From Isotricha intestinalis (Eukaryota; Ciliophora; Litostomatea; Vestibuliferida; Isotrichidae), in assembly GCA_023807065.1 (NCBI GenBank), contig JAJJLU010004013.1, positions 1-20,618 on the forward strand: a stretch of DNA of 20,618 nt, in the 5' to 3' direction. The stretch's first letter is position 1. The number at the start of each line of letters is the position of its first letter. The translations under genes were made by a program, and so were the position numbers. Under the pieces are notes generated by a model. It was not told the DNA's origin, made no database searches, and saw only the letters and a list, made by a program, of their open reading frames with translations. This document shows, one piece after another, positions 11,179 through 18,858 of the stretch.

Positions 11179-12510
11179 CTAATTTAATAATTTTTGGTAA
11201 TCTGTTTTTTGAGGAAATTCTTTGGATACATAATCAAAATTCTCCTCTAACTCATTTGCTCTTTTTTTTCTTGGAATTTTTTTTATACATAAATATAAAA
11301 GAAATGAAAGAATAATGGTTGAAACAAAAAATATTATAACTAAGATTATTAAAAATTTATTATCTTTTCTGGGAGTATCTTTTTTTTTCTTTATATTAGA
11401 TTGAGTATAAAATGATATAGTTTCACTCTTTTGATCGAAAATTATATTATATTTTTTTAAAAATGGTTCTCCTAATACCCAATCACCATAAAATTTTTTG
11501 TGAAATATAACTAAAAAATAATATTTATCATTTAATGAAATAAATAAATCTTCATAAGTCAAATTAAAAGTATAATTCATCGATGATGATGTGAAATAAA
11601 TTGGAGGAAATTTCGTCAAATTAACATTATTATTACAAGTATAATAAAAATAATCATTGAAATCAAAAGAAGCTAATACCTTTTGACATAAAGTTTTATT
11701 AATTAAATCTTGAAAAAAAATTGTATCAATTATTCTTTGATAAGCAGTAGTACCCTCTATTCCTTTATTTGATACATCTAATTTTAAATATGAATCAAAG
11801 AATGTTTGATTTTGAATTACTACCTTCATTGTTAAAGTCCAAAAATTAAGTTCTTCAATGGAATCTGTTTTTAAAAATTTTTCTTCATATGTTTCTGTAT
11901 CATATTCATGAGGATAACCTCCAATTATTAAATAGTCTTTTTCATTTTTATTTTTTGAAAAATTAAAATGAAAAGCATATGAATCTAAAATTTTTTTATG
12001 GTTTAAAATATTTATTACATTTGAATTACTATATAATGAAGATGAAATAAAAGTTAAACCTAATTGGGCATTTGATAATCTAACACAATATTCACCATTA
12101 TACTCATTAGACAGAATAAAAGTAATATTATTTAAATTCTTATCTTTGTTGTTAATTGATTTAAAATTAAAAGATTCACTTCCTTCAAAACCATCATAAA
12201 GGCATTGTTGACCATAAGAATATTGATTTTGAGAATGATTTAAATAAGAATTTGATGCTTTATAATCATATTTACCTCCTTTTTCTATTGGTGAAATATA
12301 AAAAGCATGTTCATATAATTTTATATTAAAAACAATATTTTGAGGTGGATTTCCCACTTTTAATTCAGTTTCTATTTCATTATCCAATAAATAATCAATG
12401 AAATTTTCTGGGGAAGGTGAAATTATTTTTCTATTAAATGGAAAAATAAATTGAGATGAAATATTTTGTACCAAATATAAATATATAAGAAATTTATAAA
12501 TCTTTATCAT
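11179..12510 (-). CDS. Pepsin-like type I membrane protein B, catalytic DTG lost
   Basis: 443 aa: signal peptide (about residues 1-20), pepsin-family (A1) ectodomain, one membrane helix (about 385-407) and a basic cytosolic tail. Landmarks: KVGNPPQNIVF (51-61), NAQLGLTF (147-154), YLIIGGYPHEY (193-203), FWTLTMKVV (223-231) and WVLGEPFLKKYNIIFDQ (344-360). The first DTG is replaced by K64-L-Y, the same Asp-to-Lys change as in neighbour A; at the second site Asp245 seems kept but TG is VS. Without the first Asp it should not cut peptides. Both paralogues share the Leu-Cys-Gln-Lys segment (B residues 274-277), a similar basic tail (ANEL) and the ending DY-x-K-x-LN; here YQKL (438-441). The 35-bp gap to gene A and common orientation indicate tandem duplication. 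Divergence between them is large, so the duplication is old and the Lys has been kept. Confidence 0.85.
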   Translation of the reverse strand: MIKIYKFLIYLYLVQNISSQFIFPFNRKIISPSPENFIDYLLDNEIETELKVGNPPQNIVFNIKLYEHAFYISPIEKGGKYDYKASNSYLNHSQNQYSYGQQCLYDGFEGSESFNFKSINNKDKNLNNITFILSNEYNGEYCVRLSNAQLGLTFISSSLYSNSNVINILNHKKILDSYAFHFNFSKNKNEKDYLIIGGYPHEYDTETYEEKFLKTDSIEELNFWTLTMKVVIQNQTFFDSYLKLDVSNKGIEGTTAYQRIIDTIFFQDLINKTLCQKVLASFDFNDYFYYTCNNNVNLTKFPPIYFTSSSMNYTFNLTYEDLFISLNDKYYFLVIFHKKFYGDWVLGEPFLKKYNIIFDQKSETISFYTQSNIKKKKDTPRKDNKFLIILVIIFFVSTIILSFLLYLCIKKIPRKKRANELEENFDYVSKEFPQKTDYQKLLN

Positions 12511-12809
12511 CTTATTTATATAATAATTAATTTTAAAAGTTTGGCTATTAATTCATTTCAAAAAAGTAAAAAAATAATTTAATTTATCTTGATGATTGTT
12601 TTTTATTCAATAAATGAAAAATATTAAAATTTCATTTGTGATAAATAATAAGTTTAAAGTATATAAATAGAATAAATCTATTTCTTTTTAAATAATTCAT
12701 TAATTTATTTTTTTTAATTAATTAAAATAAAATATAAATCAAATTTTAGTTACTAAAAATGAATCATTTTATTTATATAAAATATTTAATAAAAAACACA
12801 AAAAAAAAG
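12511..12809. other. Spacer between pepsin-like B and the M8-TTL gene
   Basis: A 299-bp A/T-rich spacer that should hold the promoter of pepsin-like gene B and the 3' end of the M8-TTL gene. No motif can be assigned. Confidence 0.4.
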
Positions 12810-15332
12810 TTATAAATCTTCAATTTTCTTTAGTCTATCCCATAAAGCTAAATTTTCTAAACTAGGTTTATAAAAGAATTTTTTATAATAATCAACATTA
12901 TCTTTCCTAGGAAAAGCTCTAACAAATCCACCGGAAGGTCTTGTAAATTCAGCAAGAGCTCTATCAACACTTTCATCAATAATACTTTTATAATAACATT
13001 CTCCATCAAAATGTTTTCCAGTAACATGAGAATAAGATGTTATACCTAATATATTATTTGTATCAACTAATAATTTAGATTTAATAATTGAATCAACTCT
13101 AGTATAACTAATAAAACTTGGGAATGCATTAAATTCAATTAACCAAGGTTTTAAATGATTATCAATTAAAACATCAATTCCAAAAAGTCCAAAAATATTA
13201 TTATCATTCATTATATTTTTCTTACGTTGAGCATGAATTTCTGAATCTAACATTGTTATTAGAGTTTTTACAGTAAAATCATTTATTCCTTCCATTATTT
13301 CATCAAAGTCAAAACCTTCGTTTTCAAAATGTTTTCTTAAAGTTTTTATTGTCCATGTATTTCCAAATTCGGAATCTGGATCATTATTGATTAAAAATTT
13401 TTCACTTTTATCATTTAATGAAGTATTTGTTAAATGGATATATAAATTTTTTAAAGTATCTAAACTTATAGTATAATCATCTACACATAAACGAACTAAA
13501 CCATCTTTATAAACGTATACTATTAAAGGATTAAAACTTGTGACAAGGACATAAACTCTAAGATCATATTTTTTTTTATTTAATAAATGAGGATGAGCAA
13601 TATATTTATTTACTATACAATTTGGACAAACATCTTCAGGTTTTTCCATTATGTAAATTCCTTTTCCTTGGTCTGAATCAGGTGGTTTTACTAACCATAA
13701 ATTTTTGGTTGATAATTTATAATTTTTCATTCTTTTGTCAAATATTTCTTTGTCTTTTGGTAATATAAAAGTTTCTGGAAGATAATTAAAATCATTTGGA
13801 AATTTCATATGATAAGGACGATAATTATAATATAATAAGTCTTTTCTTGTTATTTGATAATGAGTTAAAAAACAAAAATATTTTTGATATTTAAATAAAT
13901 TTTGTGGTATAGGTAATCTTACATTATAAATATAATTCGCAGTTTTTGTATTATTTACATTAATCAAATTATTATAAGAACAAGAATCATGTAAACATTC
14001 ATATTCTGGATCAGGATATTTTACTACATTAACAAAATATTCTTTTTGATTTGAATTTAAAGTTATTTTAGATAAATTTAATTTAGAAGTATTTTGAATT
14101 TCTGCTGCTGCTGGAGGATATTTAAAATAAATATATCTTTGTTGGCATTTAACTATATGTTGAGGAGGTGTAAATAATGTTAATTCTTGACTTTCAATAT
14201 CTTTAACTTCTGGATAATCATCTAAATAATTTTCATAAGTATAATTTTCATTTTTACAAGTTTTTGAATGCTCAGATAAATTCAAATGGTAATATTTAAT
14301 AAAGTCATTTTCATAATAACAGACATTTTTAATATAACCTTTACTATAACATCTCAATTCTCTTTTATAAATAAAAAATGCTAATAAATATTTTGCATAA
14401 AGATTTGAAGTATAATTTCCATCAGCAAAAATTAAATCTTCTTTATCATTTAAACTCATAATTAGATTACAAGATTTTTTATTTAGTTTATATAAATGTG
14501 TATCAGTTAATAAAAAGAGAGTTACTTGTGTTATTGGACAATATTCTATATAATTCATATTCATAATATCTCTTATTTTAAAAGTCCAATGAGGATCATA
14601 TGTATTATTTTTACTACTTGATAATTCAACTCCATATAAATCTTTTTTTCTTGTTATAAAAAGGGCAGATCTTACAGGATTTATAGTTTGAATAAGAAAT
14701 CTACCATAAGTATCTTTTTTTGGATATTTTTTAAAGGAATAAGCTTCCATTACATTTTTATTAAATCCTATAATATGAAATAAATGATGAATTATTGTAA
14801 GTAAATATCTATCTTTTGAATTTTCATTTATTAATGTTATATTTAAAGATAATGATAATAAACCAATTATAGGTTTAGTTTTTGTTTTCTCAATAGCACA
14901 AAGATTTCCATTAACATCATTCAAATTATTTTTGTTATCTAAAATTGGAAAAATAATTAAATCAGCTTTTATTCCTTCTGATAATGTATCTCCATAAATA
15001 TATTTTTCTCCACAAATTTCCTTATTTTTTGTTTTTATGATGACTTCATGAGAAGATATAAATAAATCTTTAATAATATTTTTCGCTTTACTTAGATATT
15101 CTTTTATTATATTTAAATTTTCTTTGTTTATTTCTATATTTTTTTCTTTTATTTGATTTTCCATTATTGAATAATCATAATATATATCTAGAGGATGAAA
15201 TTTATTTGTTATATTTAATTTTAATATATTTACATCATCTGAGGGGATTTCATTTTGAAAATCACATTTTTGTTCAGAAAATACAACTAAAGAAATTATA
15301 ATGAAAAGTTTGTAAAAAACAGATATTTTCAT
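12810..15332 (-). CDS. Secreted-type fusion: degenerate leishmanolysin (M8)-like domain plus TTL ATP-grasp domain
   Basis: One open frame of 840 aa. Residues 1-20 form a signal peptide. The first half resembles leishmanolysin: ICGEKYIYG (106-114), ADLIIFP (123-129), CAIE...KPIIG (145-157), a zinc-site helix IHHLFHIIGF (181-190), a distal DPHW (246-249) for the third His, and Met257 for the Met-turn. The catalytic Glu of HExxH is His183, so zinc may bind but peptidase activity is not expected. From about residue 470 a TTL domain follows: LTHYQITRKDLL (489-500), TFILP (521-525), WLVKPPDSDQGKGI (546-559), KYDLRVYVLVTSF (588-600), YIHLTN (631-636), FGIDVLID (717-724) and KPWLIEFN (728-735) with the ATP/Mg-binding Glu733 and Asn735. 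TTL enzymes add amino acids to tubulin in the cytosol, whereas the leader sends this protein into the ER. Nine N-glycosylation sequons lie before residue 465 and one after. Confidence 0.88.
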   Translation of the reverse strand: MKISVFYKLFIIISLVVFSEQKCDFQNEIPSDDVNILKLNITNKFHPLDIYYDYSIMENQIKEKNIEINKENLNIIKEYLSKAKNIIKDLFISSHEVIIKTKNKEICGEKYIYGDTLSEGIKADLIIFPILDNKNNLNDVNGNLCAIEKTKTKPIIGLLSLSLNITLINENSKDRYLLTIIHHLFHIIGFNKNVMEAYSFKKYPKKDTYGRFLIQTINPVRSALFITRKKDLYGVELSSSKNNTYDPHWTFKIRDIMNMNYIEYCPITQVTLFLLTDTHLYKLNKKSCNLIMSLNDKEDLIFADGNYTSNLYAKYLLAFFIYKRELRCYSKGYIKNVCYYENDFIKYYHLNLSEHSKTCKNENYTYENYLDDYPEVKDIESQELTLFTPPQHIVKCQQRYIYFKYPPAAAEIQNTSKLNLSKITLNSNQKEYFVNVVKYPDPEYECLHDSCSYNNLINVNNTKTANYIYNVRLPIPQNLFKYQKYFCFLTHYQITRKDLLYYNYRPYHMKFPNDFNYLPETFILPKDKEIFDKRMKNYKLSTKNLWLVKPPDSDQGKGIYIMEKPEDVCPNCIVNKYIAHPHLLNKKKYDLRVYVLVTSFNPLIVYVYKDGLVRLCVDDYTISLDTLKNLYIHLTNTSLNDKSEKFLINNDPDSEFGNTWTIKTLRKHFENEGFDFDEIMEGINDFTVKTLITMLDSEIHAQRKKNIMNDNNIFGLFGIDVLIDNHLKPWLIEFNAFPSFISYTRVDSIIKSKLLVDTNNILGITSYSHVTGKHFDGECYYKSIIDESVDRALAEFTRPSGGFVRAFPRKDNVDYYKKFFYKPSLENLALWDRLKKIEDL
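14775..14789 (-). other. Altered M8 zinc motif, HHLFH instead of HExxH
   Basis: The codons are CAT CAT TTA TTT CAT (residues 182-186). Both zinc-ligand His positions are kept, and GF follows at the normal place, but the general-base Glu is His; Glu to His needs at least two base changes. Confidence 0.75.
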
Positions 15333-15960
15333 CTTATAAAATAATTTAAATTATTAATTTCTATATAATTTCTAAAAAAAAATTTAATATTTTTTTTAAT
15401 TAAAACCTTGTTCCTTCTATTTATTATTTTTATAAAATTTGTGTCTAAAATTGTAATAAATTATAAATATTTTTTTATATTTTTAATAAATGATATATAA
15501 TCTTTTATTGTATCCTTTAGCATTTATTTTTCATTTTATTGTATATATAGAAAAATCCATAATAAAACAAAAATTTTAGTTAATAATATTGAATATGAAT
15601 TTTAAAAAGAATAAAACACTCAAAAAGAAAAGTTAATTTGTTCAATTTTTTTATAGAATCTATAGCAAATATATATATATTATTGTAAATAAAATAAATT
15701 GAAAAAAAAAAATTATAATCAAGAATTATCTAAAATTATTTTATAGAAAAAGTAATATCAAAATAAGAATAACATTGAGTTAAAGATATATTCAAGATAT
15801 TTCTAGATATTTCAATTAATAAATATATAATATTCATAATTTTAAAAAATTTAAATTATATTAATCAAAATTACTATGAATTTAGTCTGATAATTTTATA
15901 TAATTTTAAAAAATTAAAAAGTATTCAATTTTTAATTTAACTATAAATAATTAATATTAT
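15333..15960. other. Divergent spacer between the M8-TTL gene and the LRR gene
   Basis: A 628-bp A/T-rich region that must carry both promoters. It holds a short TATATATATATTATT run near 15670 and nothing else that can be named. No open frame of note on either strand. Confidence 0.45.
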
Positions 15961-16851
15961 ATGAATGATAATAAAAAAGAGAATAATTTTATCATTTCTA
16001 AATATAATATTAGAGCAATAGATTTAAATAAAGAAATTCAAATAATTAATTATTCTGATAATATAAATAATTCAAATAAAAAAGAATTGATAGAATCATG
16101 TGAAATAATCTTGAATTTGGAAAAAATCAAATTTACAACAAAATATAATTTTAAAAAAGAAGGAGAATATACTATAAAATTTTCATTTTTTAAACCTTTA
16201 AAAAATATAAGTTGTTTATTTTCTGCTTGTTCATCATTAATATCATGTGATTTATCAAATTTTAACTCAAATAATATTAATAATATGAGTAGTATGTTCT
16301 CAGGATGTTCCCATTTAACTTCAATAAATTTTTTAAATTTTAATACAAAAAATGTGACTGACTTTAGTTTAATGTTTTTTTTCTGTTATTCAATTAATTC
16401 ATTGGATTTATCAAATTTTAATACTATAAATGTAAAAAATATGATGTGTATGTTTTCAGGTTGTTCTTCATTAACATCTTTAAAGTTATCAAAATTTGTT
16501 ACAAATAATGTTACAAGAATGAATATGATGTTTGAAGGTTGTTCTTCTTTGAACTCTTTAGATTTAACTAAATTTAATACTTCAAATGTAATTGATATGA
16601 GTAGAATGTTTTATGAATGTTCTTCTTTAACCTCTTTAAATTTATCCAATTTTAATACTAATAATGTTCAAGACATGAATAACATGTTTTTTAAATGCTC
16701 TTCTTTGATATCTTTAGATATATCTAATTTTAATACTAAAAATGTTAATAATATGAAAGATATTTTTTCTAATTTAAATTCAAATTGTAAAATTGATACG
16801 GAAGATAATAAATTGTTAAAAATGTTAAATGGAGCATGTATTCTATTTTAA
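15961..16851 (+). CDS. BspA-like DUF285 leucine-rich-repeat protein with C-terminal CaaX box
   Basis: 296 aa without signal peptide or membrane helix. Residues 1-80 are a non-repeat cap (NIRAIDLNKEIQII and KKEGEYTIKF are its clearest parts). Residues 86-267 are seven tandem units of exactly 26 residues of the DUF285/BspA type, consensus MFxxCSSLxSLDLSNFNTxNVxxM. Such repeats form LRR-like solenoids that usually bind proteins; they are widespread in bacteria and protists, often on surfaces. Here the absence of a leader and the last four residues, C-I-L-F, instead suggest an intracellular protein anchored to membranes by prenylation; a final Phe or Leu favours geranylgeranylation in known systems. 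A last half repeat (IFSNL) closes the solenoid. The 26-residue units are alike in protein more than in DNA, so the array is not a fresh expansion. Partner unknown. Confidence 0.88.
   Translation: MNDNKKENNFIISKYNIRAIDLNKEIQIINYSDNINNSNKKELIESCEIILNLEKIKFTTKYNFKKEGEYTIKFSFFKPLKNISCLFSACSSLISCDLSNFNSNNINNMSSMFSGCSHLTSINFLNFNTKNVTDFSLMFFFCYSINSLDLSNFNTINVKNMMCMFSGCSSLTSLKLSKFVTNNVTRMNMMFEGCSSLNSLDLTKFNTSNVIDMSRMFYECSSLTSLNLSNFNTNNVQDMNNMFFKCSSLISLDISNFNTKNVNNMKDIFSNLNSNCKIDTEDNKLLKMLNGACILF
16216..16761 (+). repeat. Seven 78-bp coding repeats (26-residue DUF285 units)
   Basis: Units start at protein residues 86, 112, 138, 164, 190, 216 and 242, with no length change in any of them. Codons differ between units, so the repeat is maintained by selection on the protein. 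Confidence 0.88.
16837..16848 (+). other. CaaX prenylation motif CILF
   Basis: The last four codons before the TAA encode Cys-Ile-Leu-Phe: Cys, two aliphatic residues, then Phe. This is the form recognised by CaaX prenyltransferases. Confidence 0.55.
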
Positions 16852-17303
16852 ATATGTTGTATTTATATTTAGATTCAATTTATTTATTTAAAAATTTATG
16901 AATAAAATTTTAAATCCTAAATTTATCAAATAAAATCTTATAATAGAAAAATTATAAATATAAAAATAGATTTCAAACAAAAATAAGAAAAATAATGAAA
17001 ATATAAATTGAAATTGATAATTATATGATAAATTTGGAAAAATAAAATGAAGAATAACAATGAAGGAAGAAATAAATTTCATAATAAAATCGATTCTAAA
17101 AATATAAGATGGTTCTCATAAAAAGTATATTAATGAAGAATATAAAATTTAAAAGATAGTTAAATAACATATTTGAGTTAATTGATATAAAACGGTGATC
17201 ATAAAATCAACAAATATTTTTTTCATGAAATTTAAAAACATTTAATTATTATATTAAGTTAAAACAAATATATATTTTTTTCTTTTAATTAATTCTTAAA
17301 ATA
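16852..17303. other. Spacer upstream of the RING gene
   Basis: A/T-rich. A 64-codon minus-strand frame (16888-17082) is a run of F, I, L and Y and looks like chance T-rich DNA. The promoter of the RING gene should lie here, with a T-rich stretch just before its ATG. Confidence 0.45.
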
Positions 17304-18665
17304 ATGGAACCAAATCCTTTAATTTTAAATAATAATAATGAACAACGTAATAATCCACCATTTATAATTCAACCTTCTTCCAAAACCACATTCTCAAATA
17401 TAATAAATAAAATATTATTTACAAAAAATTGTTATATAGTTTCTTTTGGTTTAAGCTTAATAACAATATTTTGGATTTATTATTTTCTTTCTTTATTAGA
17501 TAAAGAAAATTTTTCTTTTACAAAATTTGAAAGTGAAGATAGTTATTTTTGGTTAATTTTTTGGTTAGTAAATTTTGAAATAATAATAATTTCTTGGAAT
17601 TTATATTTTTTTTTTTATACCACAATTTTTAAATATGACTTTATAAAAGAAAAAGGAACAATAAGATCTTCTTTAGCTGAAGATCTTTATAAAAATCCAT
17701 TAGGATTTATTTTGATAATTTATTATTATGACAGTAAATTTTTAAATAATTCAATTGATAATAGTTTTTGGATGATGATAAGTATGCAATATTATTTTTT
17801 AAGTTTTTATTTAACTCAATTTTATTATCATTTTGATATTGAAATAGAAACAATTACTAATTTTTCTTCTCAGTCTTCAATAAAATTAACTCCAAAAATT
17901 AAATTTGTGAGTTTTTTATTCTTATTATTATCAATTTTCTTTTTCATTTGTGTTTATATTTTAATAGGAGGATATAATAAATTTTATAAAATGATAATTT
18001 TAGGAAAATCAATTTTTATAATTTTAAAAGTAATTGAATTATATATAACAAGAACTCAATCTTTTCTATTTTCACAATATGAAATGGCACTAAAAGAAAA
18101 ATATTTAATAAGAAATTTAAAAAGAAAAACATTTTTAGAATTAATAACAATGGCATATGTATATTATCAAATAGTGACAATATTCATTTATGCAGAAAGT
18201 AAACAATTTTATTTTTCAGTAATATCTTTTTCAATAATTTTAGCTCAAGGTTATAATGGTGTATTATATTATAAAAAATATAATCATTTAAAAGAATATT
18301 ATAGACAATTAGATAAATCACTCCCAAAAAAAATGACAAATGATGAAGAATGTATCATATGTACTGAAAAATTAAAAGAAGCAAGAGTATTAAATTGTAA
18401 TCATTATTTTCATTTAATTTGTTTAAGTAAATGGTTTGAAAAAGGACAAACAACTTGTCCTATTTGTAGAAAAGAAATTAAATTAAAAGAAGAAAATAAC
18501 AATATTAACTTAAATAATAATAGAGGACAAGGAAATATTCAGCAAAGAAGGATTTTTTCTCTTGGATTTAGAATTAATAATTCTTTATTTAGTTGGTTAC
18601 CTAATATTTCTATGAGAATTGTAAGGTTTAATAATCAAGGACCAAATAGACCTCATATTAATTAA
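17304..18665 (+). CDS. Multi-pass membrane RING-H2 E3 ubiquitin ligase, AMFR/HRD1-like
   Basis: 453 aa. A short polar N-terminus is followed by about six to eight membrane segments (roughly 43-63, 82-107, 132-142, 155-175, 200-222, 228-245, 280-296, 301-322) and then a cytosolic RING finger. The metal ligands are C350, C353, C365, H367, H370, C373, C385, C388, a complete C3H2C3 (RING-H2) set, with the E2-contact Ile352, Trp377 and Pro386. The layout of a membrane bundle followed by a RING, and the RING wording (CIIC...LNCNHYFHxxCLxxWF...CPICR), are those of the ER ligases gp78/AMFR and HRD1, which mark misfolded ER proteins for degradation. A CUE domain, as in AMFR, is not seen; the tail of 65 residues is Asn-rich and ends near SWLPNISMRIVRF. 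ERAD function is inferred from architecture; the exact orthologue is not settled. Confidence 0.85.
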   Translation: MEPNPLILNNNNEQRNNPPFIIQPSSKTTFSNIINKILFTKNCYIVSFGLSLITIFWIYYFLSLLDKENFSFTKFESEDSYFWLIFWLVNFEIIIISWNLYFFFYTTIFKYDFIKEKGTIRSSLAEDLYKNPLGFILIIYYYDSKFLNNSIDNSFWMMISMQYYFLSFYLTQFYYHFDIEIETITNFSSQSSIKLTPKIKFVSFLFLLLSIFFFICVYILIGGYNKFYKMIILGKSIFIILKVIELYITRTQSFLFSQYEMALKEKYLIRNLKRKTFLELITMAYVYYQIVTIFIYAESKQFYFSVISFSIILAQGYNGVLYYKKYNHLKEYYRQLDKSLPKKMTNDEECIICTEKLKEARVLNCNHYFHLICLSKWFEKGQTTCPICRKEIKLKEENNNINLNNNRGQGNIQQRRIFSLGFRINNSLFSWLPNISMRIVRFNNQGPNRPHIN

Positions 18666-18858
18666 TATATAAATTATTGAAAAATAAAATTATATTTTTT
18701 ATATATTTTAATATTCATACTTTAATATATTTTGACTTTTTTTTTTAATTTTAGACCTTAATATTTTTTTATTAATATAAAATATAACTTATAGTATAAT
18801 AATTAAGATTCGAGTTAAATTTTATTTTTTTTCTTTTCTTTTTTTTGTTTAATATTTA

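Noticed and set aside
12810..15332. Two adjacent genes misread as one (M8-like and TTL)
   Set aside because: The frame is open over all 840 codons, with no stop, no intron-like element and no good second start between the halves; a TTL core alone would lack its own normal N-terminal start.
16888..17082. 64-codon minus-strand open frame
   Set aside because: Same T-rich composition artefact; no start context or family similarity.
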